DNA of 64,000 bases from Ostrinia nubilalis. Lineage: Eukaryota > Arthropoda > Insecta > Lepidoptera > Crambidae. Below the pieces are notes generated by a model. It saw only the letters and a list, made by a program, of their open reading frames with translations. It was not told the origin of the DNA and did not search any database. The stretch is from assembly GCF_963855985.1 (NCBI RefSeq), contig NC_087104.1, positions 9,858,001 through 9,922,000 of the forward strand, given 5' to 3'. Below, piece after piece: positions 44,579-57,290 of the stretch (its first letter is position 1; every line of letters starts with the position of its first letter). The translations under genes and the position numbers were made by a program.

Positions 44579-45977
44579 GGGTCATTCCATGACAAATGTT
44601 ACCGAGGGTGAAAAACTAAATATGTTCTTTTCGCATTAAATCTGATGAATTTTGAAAGTAAACATTCCAAATTATTATGTGCAACAAAAAAAATCTGAAA
44701 GAAACAAGTAATTTTTAAGTTATTAGTCTTCAAAGTCTATACTTAAGTCAACTGTCTGAATGATCATTTTCTCTCTAATTATTTGTAATAGGATTTAAAA
44801 AAAAACTATCAATCTGTGGAACGTTTTGCCACTATATGATTCGAGGGTATTTATCATAGTATTGGTAGATAGCGTCATAGTCCCAAAAAAATTGATAATC
44901 ATCAAGTTTTAAGTGTGTTTTCTTGTTACTTCGGCGATGTAACACCCGAAACAGAAAAACAGGTATTTGTTTTATTATTGTACCTTACACATGGATTAGG
45001 GTAACAATATTTGGTAAAAGTAAGGTCATGGTAGTAATGATTTCAAATAGTAACTAATATCTGAGCATGATACTAATTTAGTATGTTTCTTTCTTGATTA
45101 AAAACTGTAACACCCGAAACGTTTCGGGTATTACATTTTTATTTATATGTCGATAATGTGTGTATATTGCTTGGAGAAGTGAAAAAGTATTACTGTGAGG
45201 GTCCTTTGACCTCCCACTAGCGCTGGCATCGGAAAAGGAGTCATATTTCTCAATTTAAGACTTTTTTGAAATGTCGACTTAACACTAAAATTAAGGTATT
45301 GTTAAAAAGTATCGATGTTTGATATTTCCAATAAATATCGTAATTAGAAATTAAAGTAATGCTATTTCAAGCCAAAAACAATAGAAAAAGCTATATTCTG
45401 AGGAAAAATTAAACTTGAACTTTGTATATTTTTTAAAAAAAGTTGCTTCGTAATTTCAAACCAGAAATCGCTCTATTTGTGTTTATTTATTGTACTCCTT
45501 ATTTTGTAGTACCTAGAGACTAATAAAACACCGATTTTATCGATAAAACGAGTTGAATTTTCGTACTCGTAACACCCGAAACAGAACCATTGTAACACCC
45601 GAAACAAAGAAAAAATTTATAAAAAAATAGTAAAACGTTTTATTTAACAGTGATTGTATGTTACATGGTTTGTAAATGTCATACTTTAGAAGTCCTGTAA
45701 GTTTTAGGTATGATTCCTTAAGAAAATTCGCTAAATTTCGAGTAAATGCAGCAACAGTCAGAACATAGAGGCAAAATCTCGTAACGCCCGAAACGCACAC
45801 TTTTCGACTCATATTTTCGTTATCCTACATTCTAAGCTGTACAAACTTTATTATTAAGATAAAACAACTAAAAACGGACAGATTAAGGCACTAACATTAT
45901 TAAAATACTATTTCAAAATACATGAAATTGTTGAATATGTGTGTACGAACGTAACACCCGAAACGATGGAATGACCC
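44579..45977. mobile_element. 1.4-kb TIR element filled with a GTAACACCCGAAAC motif
   Basis: Ends GGGTCATTCCAT and ATGGAATGACCC form the terminal inverted repeats. Inside, GTAACACCCGAAAC or a one-base variant occurs at 44939, 45107, 45569, 45591, 45780 and 45951, plus an inverted copy at 45121 directly abutting the one at 45107. No protein is recognisable. Flanks are runs of AGT/GTA, so the target duplication cannot be defined. The superfamily is unknown to me. Confidence 0.8.
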
Positions 45978-47481
45978 AGTAGTTATAATAGTAGTATATT
46001 TATTTTTACTTGTCGTTTATCAAAGATAATTTAGTTGGTCAGCCCCTCTTATAAGGTTAGGTTAGGTATTTTTTACTTTAAAAAATACAATTTCCTTTTT
46101 TTTAAATATCTTTACAAAATTATTGTTTTAATATGATTTTTTAATAAATAAAAATCTACTTTAAGCATTTTTAGGTAGATGAGCGTACTTTACTAAACTT
46201 TCTAGACGTATTCACAACCCCATCCAGTAATGTCCATCGCCTTTACATCCGTGTAACATGCGTTGATGACCACAGCCTATTGTTTTTGTCGATTACCCGA
46301 TTACTTGCCCGGAATAATTCTATAGGGTGTTCATTATTCGGCAACATAGGTAATAGGGTGGCCATTATGTGCTAGTTATGTGTATTTAGTTGTGCGTAAT
46401 ATGGTGTAATAGGTAAGCTTTTGATCGGTGGCTCAGATAGTAAAATCAATAGATGTATTTTCAGTTTAATAGTTTTAAAGTTTTTTATACGACGACTGAC
46501 GAATGGATGGTTTTTCAGATTAGCAATTGTTGTTGATAAGAATGATAAGTTTCAGGCCTAAACTCTTCGGTATGAACCATCATTATAGCAATATTTCTGA
46601 AAATTATTCTAAATTGTGAAATTTGACAAAACACTATTTAAACATGAGTTTGAATAGCCGGTATGGGATCGCCATGATAATTTCTCGATTGATTTCGAAC
46701 AATCCCGTACTCCAAAGTAAACCCAAACTAAGATGGGTTTATTAATACGGCCCTTTGTCTCTATCAATCTGGAAAGTGCTCTGAACTCAAGTCGGCTCTA
46801 ACAGTTCGGTTAAACATACAGAATGGGTATCGTTTAGCACTTCTGTATCAAATAAGATTGAATTGACGGCTTGATATACTGGTTTTTAAAGTAATAGCTG
46901 TTTTTAAGAATTTCTACAATGTATCGCTTCTATTAATACATTATTTTTTAAGTTTTTGTATGTATAGAATCAATTGTCGCACATGTAGGTATTATGAAAT
47001 TACACAACTAAGTAGGTATGTGAATAAAGTGTTATCTACACTAATAAGACTTGACTTAAAATGTTTTCTTAACATAAGTGCTTACTTAAATAAATCATAC
47101 ATAAGTAGGTACTACTTAATCATTATTTTGAAACTGACATTTCTTTAATTTAATACCAGCTTATAAAGCTCTGTGAAAGGTACATTGTTTTTTTAAATAT
47201 AGCTTCTGTTAACAATACACTTCTACAGTCATTAAGAATCGCATATGTTAGTTACATAAGTGTATATACGTCGGTAATTCGGTTGGTCATTTCCTCAAGA
47301 TAATGGCATGGCCGATAGCTCATTAGTGAAGGTACGTTTAGATTTCGACACTGGACAATCGGAATCAATTGGGGCTTTGTTCGATGGACAACGCCCTGCC
47401 ACTTTGCTGCGTTTAATGTTAATTTTGTATGGTCCAAGTCAAAAGAAAGATGTTAAAGTCAGTATAAGGGAAAAGCAAAAA
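45978..47481. other. intron sequence without recognised features
   Basis: AT-rich. Nothing recognised. Confidence 0.5.
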
Positions 47482-47574
47482 TGCAGGCCTCTACCAACCG
47501 GTCAATCTGAAAATCATTGGGGGAGCCTATGTTCTGCAGTGGACGTCTCGTTGCTGAAATGATGATGGTGTTGG
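47482..47574 (+). mobile_element. RTE-like LINE 3' end
   Basis: gcctctaccaaccggtcaat, then attgggggagcctatgttc, tggacgtctcgttgctgaaa and tgatgatgg. The 5'-truncated coding end is degenerate. Confidence 0.75.
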
Positions 47575-48860
47575 TAAAAAACTCATCTGGGTATGCTCTA
47601 ATTAGTTGAGTTACTACTGGGTATTATATATAACTACAATATGAGAGAAAATATTAATAAATTGTAGAAAGTCACTGGATTTGATAGTCTGAACGAATTA
47701 AAATATTAACCAAACTATTTTTAAATTTTAGTTTTTAAGTCATTTTAAGTTAATGTATTATTATAAAATTTATTCTCGAATAAATATTAACATTGTAAGA
47801 GTACCAAACTACTATTTCTAAAAACATTACATACAAACACAAGGGGATATTCCCATTTTGTGATTTCATCAATAAAATCAGAATAACTTGACAACCTTTT
47901 CGGGCATTTTTTTTTATTTACATTAATTATTTTTAGTTGATTTTCGTTCATATCTTGTACCACACGCCCTTAAGATTTGTTCACCTCATTACGAGCCAGG
48001 TTAAAACTGTGCGAGGCCTGTGAATTGGACAGAGGGAGCGACACCTGCCGCCAGCAGCTTTTGTTACGTTTTGAGGCCTAACGTTATGTATTGTAGCCGT
48101 TGAATGACAATTGGTTTTAGATTTAAAAATTCTCCTTTCTTTTAACATTTTCATCCATAAGTTAGGTATTCATAGTTAGATCTTGTCAACTTTCGGATTT
48201 CACTCTATTATCGAAAGATATTGCGCTCGCGTTTCTCCTTAAAAAAAGCTTTTTTTGTCGCTGAAAGCATAATAATGAACTTTTCAGGTCGTGTAGTTTA
48301 TCTTATCTGCAAGAAAATATAAATATTGGCTGGTGATGAGATGAAGGTGGGTAAGAAGCTCTCACTTTTCTAAGCTTTTTGTTTATCCGAAGCTTTTGAA
48401 ATCACAGTGTTTGAATATTAAAATTCTGGCTCCTAGTTTCAGCTCAGTCCTAATTAATTTTATTTAATGCGAGAAGAGAGCCGCTCAACATTATGAAGTT
48501 GTTCAGTTTTGTACAGATTATTGAGTAAGCATTTGAGCCAATCGTGAGAGAGCAATACCGAGTCGTGACGTTAAATAACCCGTGTGCAACTGAAGAAATA
48601 CCATTTCTCGGTAACCGTCATTTTCATAATCACTCAATTTGATGAAAAACCGTTAGCTACTATTTACCGTAAATATAATGATGAACAGGATTTACGTCAG
48701 TCGTATCATGCGTCAGTGATACCTACTTGTGTATTGTGTAGGCTTTTCAAATGTGTTTAGAATCAAGCACGATTATCAGACTTTATTAAAAGAATGATGT
48801 GAATAGATTTTCGTAGGAAACAGAAACCGTGCTTGAAAATATCTTTCCTAACGTTTTTAT
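47575..48860. other. intron sequence without recognised features
   Basis: AT-rich. Nothing recognised. Confidence 0.5.
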
Positions 48861-49856
48861 TTAGGGTAAGTCCAGGATAGATGCCCCACTTTTTGAAACA
48901 GCTCTGTAACTCAGTGATTAAGTTTTTATCAACAATTTGACCTTAGTATCTGTAAACTTTGGTCTTTCGTCTATGATATTACTATAATTATTTTAGTTTA
49001 AGTTATACCGATTCTGAGTAAATACCATTTTAATTGACCTCTAAAAAGTGGGATAGACGCCTAATGTGGGGGATAGAAGACTCACTGTATGATTGCTTCA
49101 AAGGATAGATGCCTGATGCAGGGATAGATGACTCGTTAATACAGTTTTTGAATTCTAAGGATCAAATGCATTTTGAAATCAAACAAGCCAAGTTATAATT
49201 TAAGATTGTTTGTTATTAAATGAATTAAAAACGAAAATTTAATATTTTTTATTAAAAATAGTACATAGTACATCCACCCGAAGTCGGGTAAAAAGGTAAT
49301 TCGATCAGAAGGGCACCCTATTTATTACTTTCCTAAGGTTAGCCGTACTACATTCTTTTTTTCTTCTTACTTGCAACTTGTGACAAAAAGTGCAGGTTAG
49401 GATAGATGCTCCTAGGTGCATGGGACATGGCCCTAAGGGCATCTATACCAAAAAAAAAATTAGGCAACTATCCTTTTCGCATAGGATAGGTGCCTTTTTT
49501 AATAAAAAATATAATAACACTAAAAATCGAATTAAACATAACTATCCCGTCTAATTTATAAGATAGTCTATCAAATTATATAAAAATCTGCTTCATTTTA
49601 CTGCTGACAAGAAAAATATTCATTAAAAGATACTTACCAATTTTATTTCGACGCTTGCTAAGGTTTGGCCGCGGAAGATTTTTGCTCTCACTGGCTAAAC
49701 GAACGCACTCCTTAATGGTTTGCGAGGCGAAAATTGGTACGGGGAGGTCCCTTTCTATTATACGTACTATAACTTTAGGCTAAGTTGCTTGTAACATAGT
49801 GTATTTAAAATTGCGGCACCTATCCCACTCGGGCATGTATCCTGGAATTACCCTAA
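48861..49856. mobile_element. 1.0-kb TIR element filled with a GGATAGATGCC motif
   Basis: Ends TTAGGGTAAGTCCAGGATA and the complement of TTAGGGTAATTCCAGGATA. Forward copies of GGATAGATGCC or close variants lie at about 48873, 49052, 49070, 49104, 49122, 49399 and 49483. Reverse copies (ggcatctatacc, ggcaactatcc, ggcacctatcc) lie at about 49439, 49464 and 49815. There is no open reading frame of note. The end sequence resembles that of the 44579 element (GGGT-A-TCCA-GA). Confidence 0.85.
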
Positions 49857-49865
49857 TCATGGAGA

Positions 49866-49987
49866 TAGGCCGAGTTGCACCATCTAGCTTTGACCGTAAC
49901 TTTAAAGATAACCGGCGTATTTTGTATGGAATTTGACCGATTTTTGACGTTTGTTAAAGTCAAAGTAAGTTGGTGCAACCTAGCCTA
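49866..49987. mobile_element. MITE (family D), reverse orientation
   Basis: Ends taggccgagttgcaccatc and gttggtgcaacctagccta. It carries ccgtaactttaaagataacc, the complement of the family's middle. It lies 9 bases after the TTAGGGTAA element. Confidence 0.88.
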
Positions 49988-52347
49988 AGTACTTAGATAC
50001 TTTTGTGTTTATTTTTAGGCGTAAACCAGTAGTAAGTTAATTTTCTTAAATTGCCTACTAATAGAAATGCTTGTAAAATAGTGTGGATGATAGGGGTGAT
50101 TCTTGCACAATTTTATGACTGCTTTTATCAACTGTCATATTCAAATGTACTACAAACGGGAAATTGCTACCGTTTACTAGTGATGTTATTACGAGTAATT
50201 ACTCGTATACGATAACACGTCTCTATGGTAATAAGTACCAATTTTCTCCTATTGCAATTTCAATATAGTATTAGCATTTTCCTTCCGATGAAAACATAGG
50301 TAAATTACTAGGTATGAAACCCTAATCGGAAGTTAAGACGCCAAGCTTCGGAAAAATCCGGTTCCGAAAATAATATTGAGTGGGCGGAAAGTTGTTTTAA
50401 AAACGCTTGTTATTGTTTTTCCTATATTCTGAATGAATTAGGTATGTAATGATTTATAAAGATAGCTACATAGTACCCAAATGGTGCTAAAAACTTGCCA
50501 ATAATTAAATTATACGTATATACAGACATGCTTACTTGATGGAATTTTTTCGATTATCGACCACACTCGCACGTCACTACCACACTATCTGTGGATTCGA
50601 GTAAAACAGGCCAAGTTATCTACGAGAGCCTTTACTCTACAGCCACGAGCCAATGCTACGCGCTTTACGACCTATTAGCGATGGCAATACTACAATGTAT
50701 TGGAAATTGCAGGAAACCACAGAGACACCCACTTTTAATGTACGTGTCGCGTTTTGTATTAATTAAGAATGTATTTAAATATTCATATTGTGGAAATGTA
50801 CAAATCGGTAATTTATTTGTCTCGTACCTTCTATGTACAAACGACAGCACATAAGATTGTTGCAATATAGTGCCTATTACAACTACATAAAATGACAGAA
50901 TTTGTAACTTAATCTACCGTCGTCTGTACACCACAGTATTACATACATTGTATAAATGTACAAAAAAAAACTGTCTGGGAGTGTTGTTTTGCATATTAAT
51001 ATTATATGTTTCACAAAACATTTGTACATTTATATTCAAAAACGTTGTCGATTATGTTTGTTTGAATAAAAATACTCAGTTGGCAACAAAAAACATTGAG
51101 GTAGTGGCTGATTTATACATATTATTATCGGACTTTGAATAAATACACTTATTGACAGATGTATTTATCTTAATTATCACTTTTATTCTAATATCTATGT
51201 AGAAGATTAGGTTTCCTAATAAAAGTAGTTTTTTAATTAGATGCATATTAACCACATAATGTTCTTACAAAGTCCTCAAAACTCGCAAAACAACAAATTT
51301 AAACATTGACAGTATAGCCTGTAATAAACACAAACTCAATAAGTGTAAATCCATGGCGTTTTCATAAATATTGTTACTATTTTGCTCAGTTAGGGTCCTT
51401 GAGGTTTATTTATAAATCCATCCTGCTATATTACGGACTTGAATTATGGGCGGCAATTTGAAATTGTCTTGGGGCGCTCGCCTGCCCGTATCACAATCTG
51501 TGTTGCGGCGACTCCACACTGTCTTGTTCAATATTTGATGTAATCGTTGGTTGCTTACTATGTTACGAAGATAATACGTGAATAAGACTAGACTTATAGA
51601 GGTATTTATTTTTTCAAGTCTTCGATGCACTGACTCTACATTCTTCCAATTTTTTTAGCTTACGTTTTTCTGATACTAAACGTTGCTATAGTTAGTTTTT
51701 CGTATAGCTATTCCTAATAACTGTATTCTTTGTGAGAGAAGTTTATCCCCAATTCACCTTCAAGTATCTTATTCAATAATACGAGTTAGGCTACCCTAAA
51801 TTTTGTCTATATATCTCTCTCCCCTAAATTTTATCTATCTCCATGCTAAATTTTCAAACTTATTTCCTCTTTTTTTAGTCATATCTAAGTAAACAGATAA
51901 TACATACAGAAAAACTAATTATTACATAATTTACTCGTACATTATCTACCTACTGATTACGATTTTTCAAAACTCCATTATTTTGAAGAGTTGATGATTC
52001 TAAATGATGAAGTTTAAAGTTTTCATTTTTTTTCCGAAAATATCATCTTCAAACCTCTACAGTATGCAGTGCCCTTAACACTGATGTATGTTACAAAACT
52101 TATCCCTTTAGTGTTACAGTCAGCTTGTCCACACGTTGGATGGAATTACTTTGAAGATATAATGCGTCTTTATGGGCGTTTATCAGTATCCTTCAGTCTA
52201 AGACCTCGGCATGTTTATTAGAATAGCTATGAAATTACCATGCTATAGTGCGGTGGCGAGGTCTCTAACGCGTGGGGTCCTGCTTCGATTCCTGATAGAG
52301 ACGATTGTAACAAAATCTTCTCTAACTGGCTACTGTCCGACTGAACT
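49988..52347. other. intron sequence, one tRNA-like string
   Basis: AT-rich. At 52250-52300 the text gcggtggcgaggtctc... gcttcgattcc has loose A-box and B-box character but no tRNA fold that I can complete. Confidence 0.4.
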
Positions 52348-52531
52348 GGGAGAGTGGTTCGTTTGTTCGTTCGTTTCAGCCAAATGACGTCCACTGCTGG
52401 ACAAAGGTTTCCCTCAAGGTTTTCGACAATAAACGTTCCTGCGCTGTAGTTCCAGGCTCCTCCCGCGACCTTTACCAGATCGTCGGTTCACCTAGTAGGA
52501 GGCCTGCCCTCGTACGCTACGGGAGAGTGGT
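52348..52531 (-). mobile_element. RTE-like LINE 3' fragment with an 11-bp target duplication
   Basis: GGGAGAGTGGT occurs at 52348-52358 and 52521-52531. The insert in between is the family's 3' end in reverse, with a GAAC-type tail (tcgtttgttcgttcgtttca). Matches the 18959 copy in structure and duplication length. Confidence 0.9.
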
Positions 52532-55500
52532 ACTTCAATATAAAGATACATTTATTTGTTCAACAAACATGTACATAAGGTCAACATTTATAAATAGTAT
52601 CAACATGTCGTACCTTCCACGTGGTACTTCGTGATCGTGATAGATACGAGATTATTCCCACCTCGCGTTTCCACTGCTGCAACTCCTGTGTAGCCGGGAT
52701 CTACAGCTTGACCTCCAATAAAAACCCAACCAGTGAAGGTCAAGTTTGTCCCAGGGGAAAGTTAAACTGTCATTCGACTTCGTGATAGAAGTTAAATATA
52801 GAGCTTTTCCTCGAATCATGAAAATTATGAAGGATATTTACGTCAGTTTAGATTGGAAGAGAAACTCGACGGAAAACACATTTAAACAGAATTTTATGCC
52901 AATATTCAGTTTGTAGGTTACAATGATATTGGCTTACTGACCTTTACACAAATTGATCCTAGTCAATGGTATAACGGGATTAAGCACAACAATGCTACAT
53001 ATTGTGTAGTTTAGTATTTAATATATTCTAAGATTTAGATATCTATCAACTTGAAACACTAGACATTAACTATCGGTTATTCACGCCTTAGGTTTATTGT
53101 GACGGAATCGCCAGTGGAAACCGAATATGCAATTGAAACTGGCAATATTTTTTTACAAATTAAAGCAGAATAACAACAGCGAACTGTCCATATTCTAGAC
53201 ATTTGTGTAAACTTATTTGATTGCTTTGTGAGAGGTGAAGCTAAGGATGCTGAGACAGTTCAATTTCTGTTTGTGTTGATTTTTATCTAGCCACGTTTAC
53301 AATTGTCAGTTTCTATAGGCGCGTACAAACAATACACGATCAGCACACTTGCTTACTATGTCAGAAGCGTCTTCAGAAACATTGGTCATGCCTTGTGCCA
53401 GTTTCCAAGATTCAATGTTGATGATTTATATCATTTGTTGACTTCAAAGCGAATTGATTCGTGTCTCTATTGACTGTTGACCTAAAAAGCTCTGTCTTCA
53501 TCTTGATCTTACTCACCAGGAAATTCTACTTTCCCTGAGACTAAATTAAGGATCAAATTAATAAATAAAGGCTACATGTTCCCTGGGACTAAAGTTCATC
53601 GGTTATTTAAACCTAAGCCAGGATCTAAATCCTGGCTACACAGCAGTTAGTTGCAGTGAAGGGAAATTCTTCCGACCTTGAAAATTTTTTTGGAATAAAG
53701 TAAGGTTTATTGGAAAATTATGTCCTATGCCTATTGCGATAGTGGCACATGGAAATATAATTTAGGCATGCCAAATTAACTGTCTTTGATAAAATTGACC
53801 TTTGGTCGATTGAGATTTAAACAAACATCTAAACAAAGAAGTCAAGGTATCCTTGCTACAATCTTGAATACACTTAACCGGTAAATTCCGGTAATACACA
53901 CAATGTTGTTTTACTGTAATTCCATATTGTGTTATCACGTTCAAACGTTTATTACAAATGAATGGACGGCTGAACAATTCAATTACAAATGTAAGGTCAC
54001 GTCGATAAAATCGCATAGATGTGTATGCAATTCGTTTGATGGCATTGCGACAATCGCCCATGATTGGTGCTTATAAGTCGTAAAATATGCTATGCGCTCG
54101 TAAAGGCAAATATAAACGTAACAAGTAACAATGTTTGCAATCAACAATTCTACCAAGATATAGGATTAGAATTATAGAATAGATAATAAAAACCACAACC
54201 GTGAATTTATTTTGATAAAATATTAGCTTATGTTTCCGAAACAAGCACACAAGTGTTTTTAGATCCTTTTGTTTTGGAGAACCGCGTGTATTTAACTGCC
54301 TAACGGTAATCACGTAAAATTCAGTTACGTTTTTTTCATCGCAGCGTTTTGACATGTGTGACTTATATTCCGCCACAATGTCCCATTGTTGTATATTTGT
54401 TCATCAACAAAAATAATTCAGCCGTGTTTGCTTTTATGCGTGATATTTTTACAATATTATGCGTCCAGGCGGAAGGGGAGAGTCAGTAATTGGCGACTGA
54501 CAATGGAGATTACCAGCTTAGGGACAAGTTTTGTGATTCAAATATTTCGTCTGGCCGTGGGCGACAATATTGGGCCCTGTTATGATAATCGTCTTGCCAT
54601 ACAGACGGCGCATCAATGTAAACACTCGTATGTACTTTGAATAGGTGTGAATTTTCAACAGATATACAGTCTGATGTGCTGATGACTGTACCAAGGAATC
54701 GTTTCGCTACGCGCCCGCAAACGACGAGTTAGCCTTAGCGACGAATAACATCGTATGTCCATTTGCGATAATTGACATGCATAATATATTATTAAACTTA
54801 TAGACCACTATAATGCGTACATTGTATGTCTGTTTAATTATCTCTATCGTAATCTAAACTTTAATGACTTTAACTTCCATTTTAATGCCGCAGAGGTCAT
54901 TCGGGTTAAATATAATATCAGTGTCATTTGATAAACAAGTATGAAATTTCAAACGGCAAAGTTACGATGTACGTGCCAATCAGTGATAATTTGCATTGAC
55001 GGTGCCAATCTTATTATTGTCATTATCAGACAAACATTGAATCATTATATCGCGCTATTTTGCGTCTTGTTAACGTCATACGTGAAGTTATTTTATTTTT
55101 TGTATTATTATACTTATAATTATTATCTTATTAGTACATATTTTCAATAGTATAAGTCAGTGATGTCAATAAACAGTCCGTAAGAGTCTGCTAACTCCGC
55201 TAAGTCGCCCGCTTGACTTTTAATAGCGGCAACAGGCGGTCGTCGCTCTAGTGATGTTCGATACATCGATGTTTTGGTCATCACATAATTTTGTAATTAT
55301 GTATGGATGCAAGTGTAAGCTTTACTGCTAAGTTTGATAAAGTTTATCTTAATTCCTAATTGTGTTTATTTATGATTGATAACTAAATGTGATGTTTTAG
55401 TTATTTATTTCATCTTTAGATAGATTTGCTTATTCTTTTTACATCAATTGGACTTTTAACGATTCTGACGTCTGAAATTTTGTTTTTCGAATATTGATTT

Positions 55501-56270
55501 CTGTTTGTTATTGCGATTTAATTTCCAATATTTCGGTTTCGTATCAGAATTTGCGACTTTATGAACGGCTTCTAAACGAAGTTTGCAACTTCTATCGATA
55601 ATGTATCGATGGTCAAGCCGTGCATCCCTGGCTCGCATCAATCTTCCCGATCGTCACTGTCGGGCCGGTCTCGCCCCCCTCGATTAATCACCCGAGCGTT
55701 TTCGATTAGCGCCGCATAGCGCGAAAAAACACAATTATTAACGATGGCCTTCATTTGTTTTATTGGCCGCGGCAGATGAAGGGTTAAGTTTTAAGGTAGA
55801 GACACATTTTTGTGTGAAATAGAGCGCTTACACTCTTGAAATTGTCTTACAATTTTGTGTATTTCATTGATTTGAGCCTTCTTTTATACCTACACAGTTA
55901 TAAAAGAAACTCGATGTCCGAATGTTATCAGAAAATTGTATAATGATGTCACATCACATAATCTTGTACCTTGTTGATGCCTTTATAAACTGAATCTTCC
56001 AAAGTGCATACTTCGTCATAATCGTCATGAATATTCACAAAGTGTTAATACGTTATTTTCGCACGCCCTGACCCGAATGCGTCCATTACTATGCCTTTAA
56101 TGAGCTGTGTACAAATATATTAGACGGAAACAGGAAGTGTCAAATGGCGTTTCGATGTCTGCCCACGGCCCAGTTCTTAGCGCTAAGTGCCCCGCTGTAA
56201 TTGTTCGGGCAATGCAAATAAGATGGTGTTTGATCGTGTGTATACCGCCTTGTCGTCGCGGCTTGGGACA
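52532..56270. other. intron sequence, repeat-poor
   Basis: No recognised repeat ends or exons. A CpG-rich patch is at 55610-55725. AT-rich with several possible homeodomain-type TAAT strings. Confidence 0.45.
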
Positions 56271-56652
56271 GTTTTGTGCTCTGTGTGGACAGGGCTAGCA
56301 CTAGCGGCAGGTCAAGGGTTAAGTCCGAAAAATATACGTGACTTTCATTTTAAAAGTGGATAATTTTTTACGCTAATATTTATTTAGGTAACGGCAGTCG
56401 ACATTTTCATTTCAGTTATTAAGTCAGTTTTACATTGTTTATTTATTTTAATCTTCAGTTTTGCTTATGCTCTGTGAGGACAGGGTTAGCAGGCAAATCA
56501 AGGGTTAAGAACTGGAAAAATATGCTTTACTAACGACTTTCAATTTAAAAGTTCCCTTCAACTTACGCTAATATTTATCTAGGTGACGGTAGTCGACATT
56601 GCCATTACAGCTTTTTCAGTTAGTTTTACAGTGTTTATTTATTTTAATCTTT
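56271..56652 (+). repeat. two diverged ~190-bp tandem copies
   Basis: Copy 1 (56271-56457) and copy 2 (56458-56652) share gctctgtg-ggacaggg, tcaagggttaag, tacgctaatatttat, taggt-acgg-agtcgacatt and gtttatttattttaatctt. The middle parts differ more, so blocks are unevenly preserved. Confidence 0.8.
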
Positions 56653-57128
56653 GTACAAAAAGTTCCAAAAGTAGAGAAAACTAAATAATTAAAGCAGGGT
56701 GTGCTTGTTGGCCAATTAAGTTTTCCTCATTTAATGTATGGTTCACGATCAGAAACTTTTTCTAAGCAACACGATTGTCGATTGTTTATTTATACTTGAC
56801 AACCCTATTTCTACGTGATTGTTTAAACTTAACGGGCCAAAGTTTGCGTTGTAAGAATCAGACTGTTGTGGCCAGAACGGTCTTAATTTTTAATCGTATA
56901 CACATTATTGACACCAAATGTTTGTTCTGGTAATTTTACCACGAAGTGTATGAACGGCGCCTTATAGGGACGACACCACCAATGACTTTTTTGTAAATTA
57001 ATGTGAATTTGTACATGTTTTGCGTAAAGAAACAATTATGAGGTCACAGTTTCCGGTGAAAAAAATAAGTATAAGTTTTAAACTTCATGCCTATTTTTGG
57101 ATTATAAATAGAATATTATATTTCCACT

Positions 57129-57290
57129 AGATTTTGTCCGCGGCTTCACCCGCGTGAAATTTAGTTTGTCACAGATCGTCGTAAATTATAGCCTATATGT
57201 TATTTTGGGTTATAAACAATAAAACTGTAAAGAAAGAGTAATATTACATCCACACAAACTTTCGCATTTGTAATATTAGTAGGATAATTC
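57129..57290 (+). mobile_element. lepidopteran LINE/SINE-type tail
   Basis: Starts attttgtccgcggcttcacc, includes gcctatatgttattttggg, and ends ctttcgcatttgtaatatta and gtaggat. It resembles a widespread lepidopteran repeat end, 5'-truncated. Confidence 0.65.

Noticed and set aside
46052..46065. Telomere-like TTAGG repeats (ggttaggttagg)
   Set aside because: Only two to three units, expected by chance in 64 kb.
50591..50854. 87-residue ORF as a small gene
   Set aside because: No start context, codon pattern, splice sites or family resemblance beyond an open frame in AT-rich sequence.
52250..52300. tRNA or tRNA-derived SINE
   Set aside because: Loose A-box and B-box likeness, but no cloverleaf could be completed and no repeat partner was seen.
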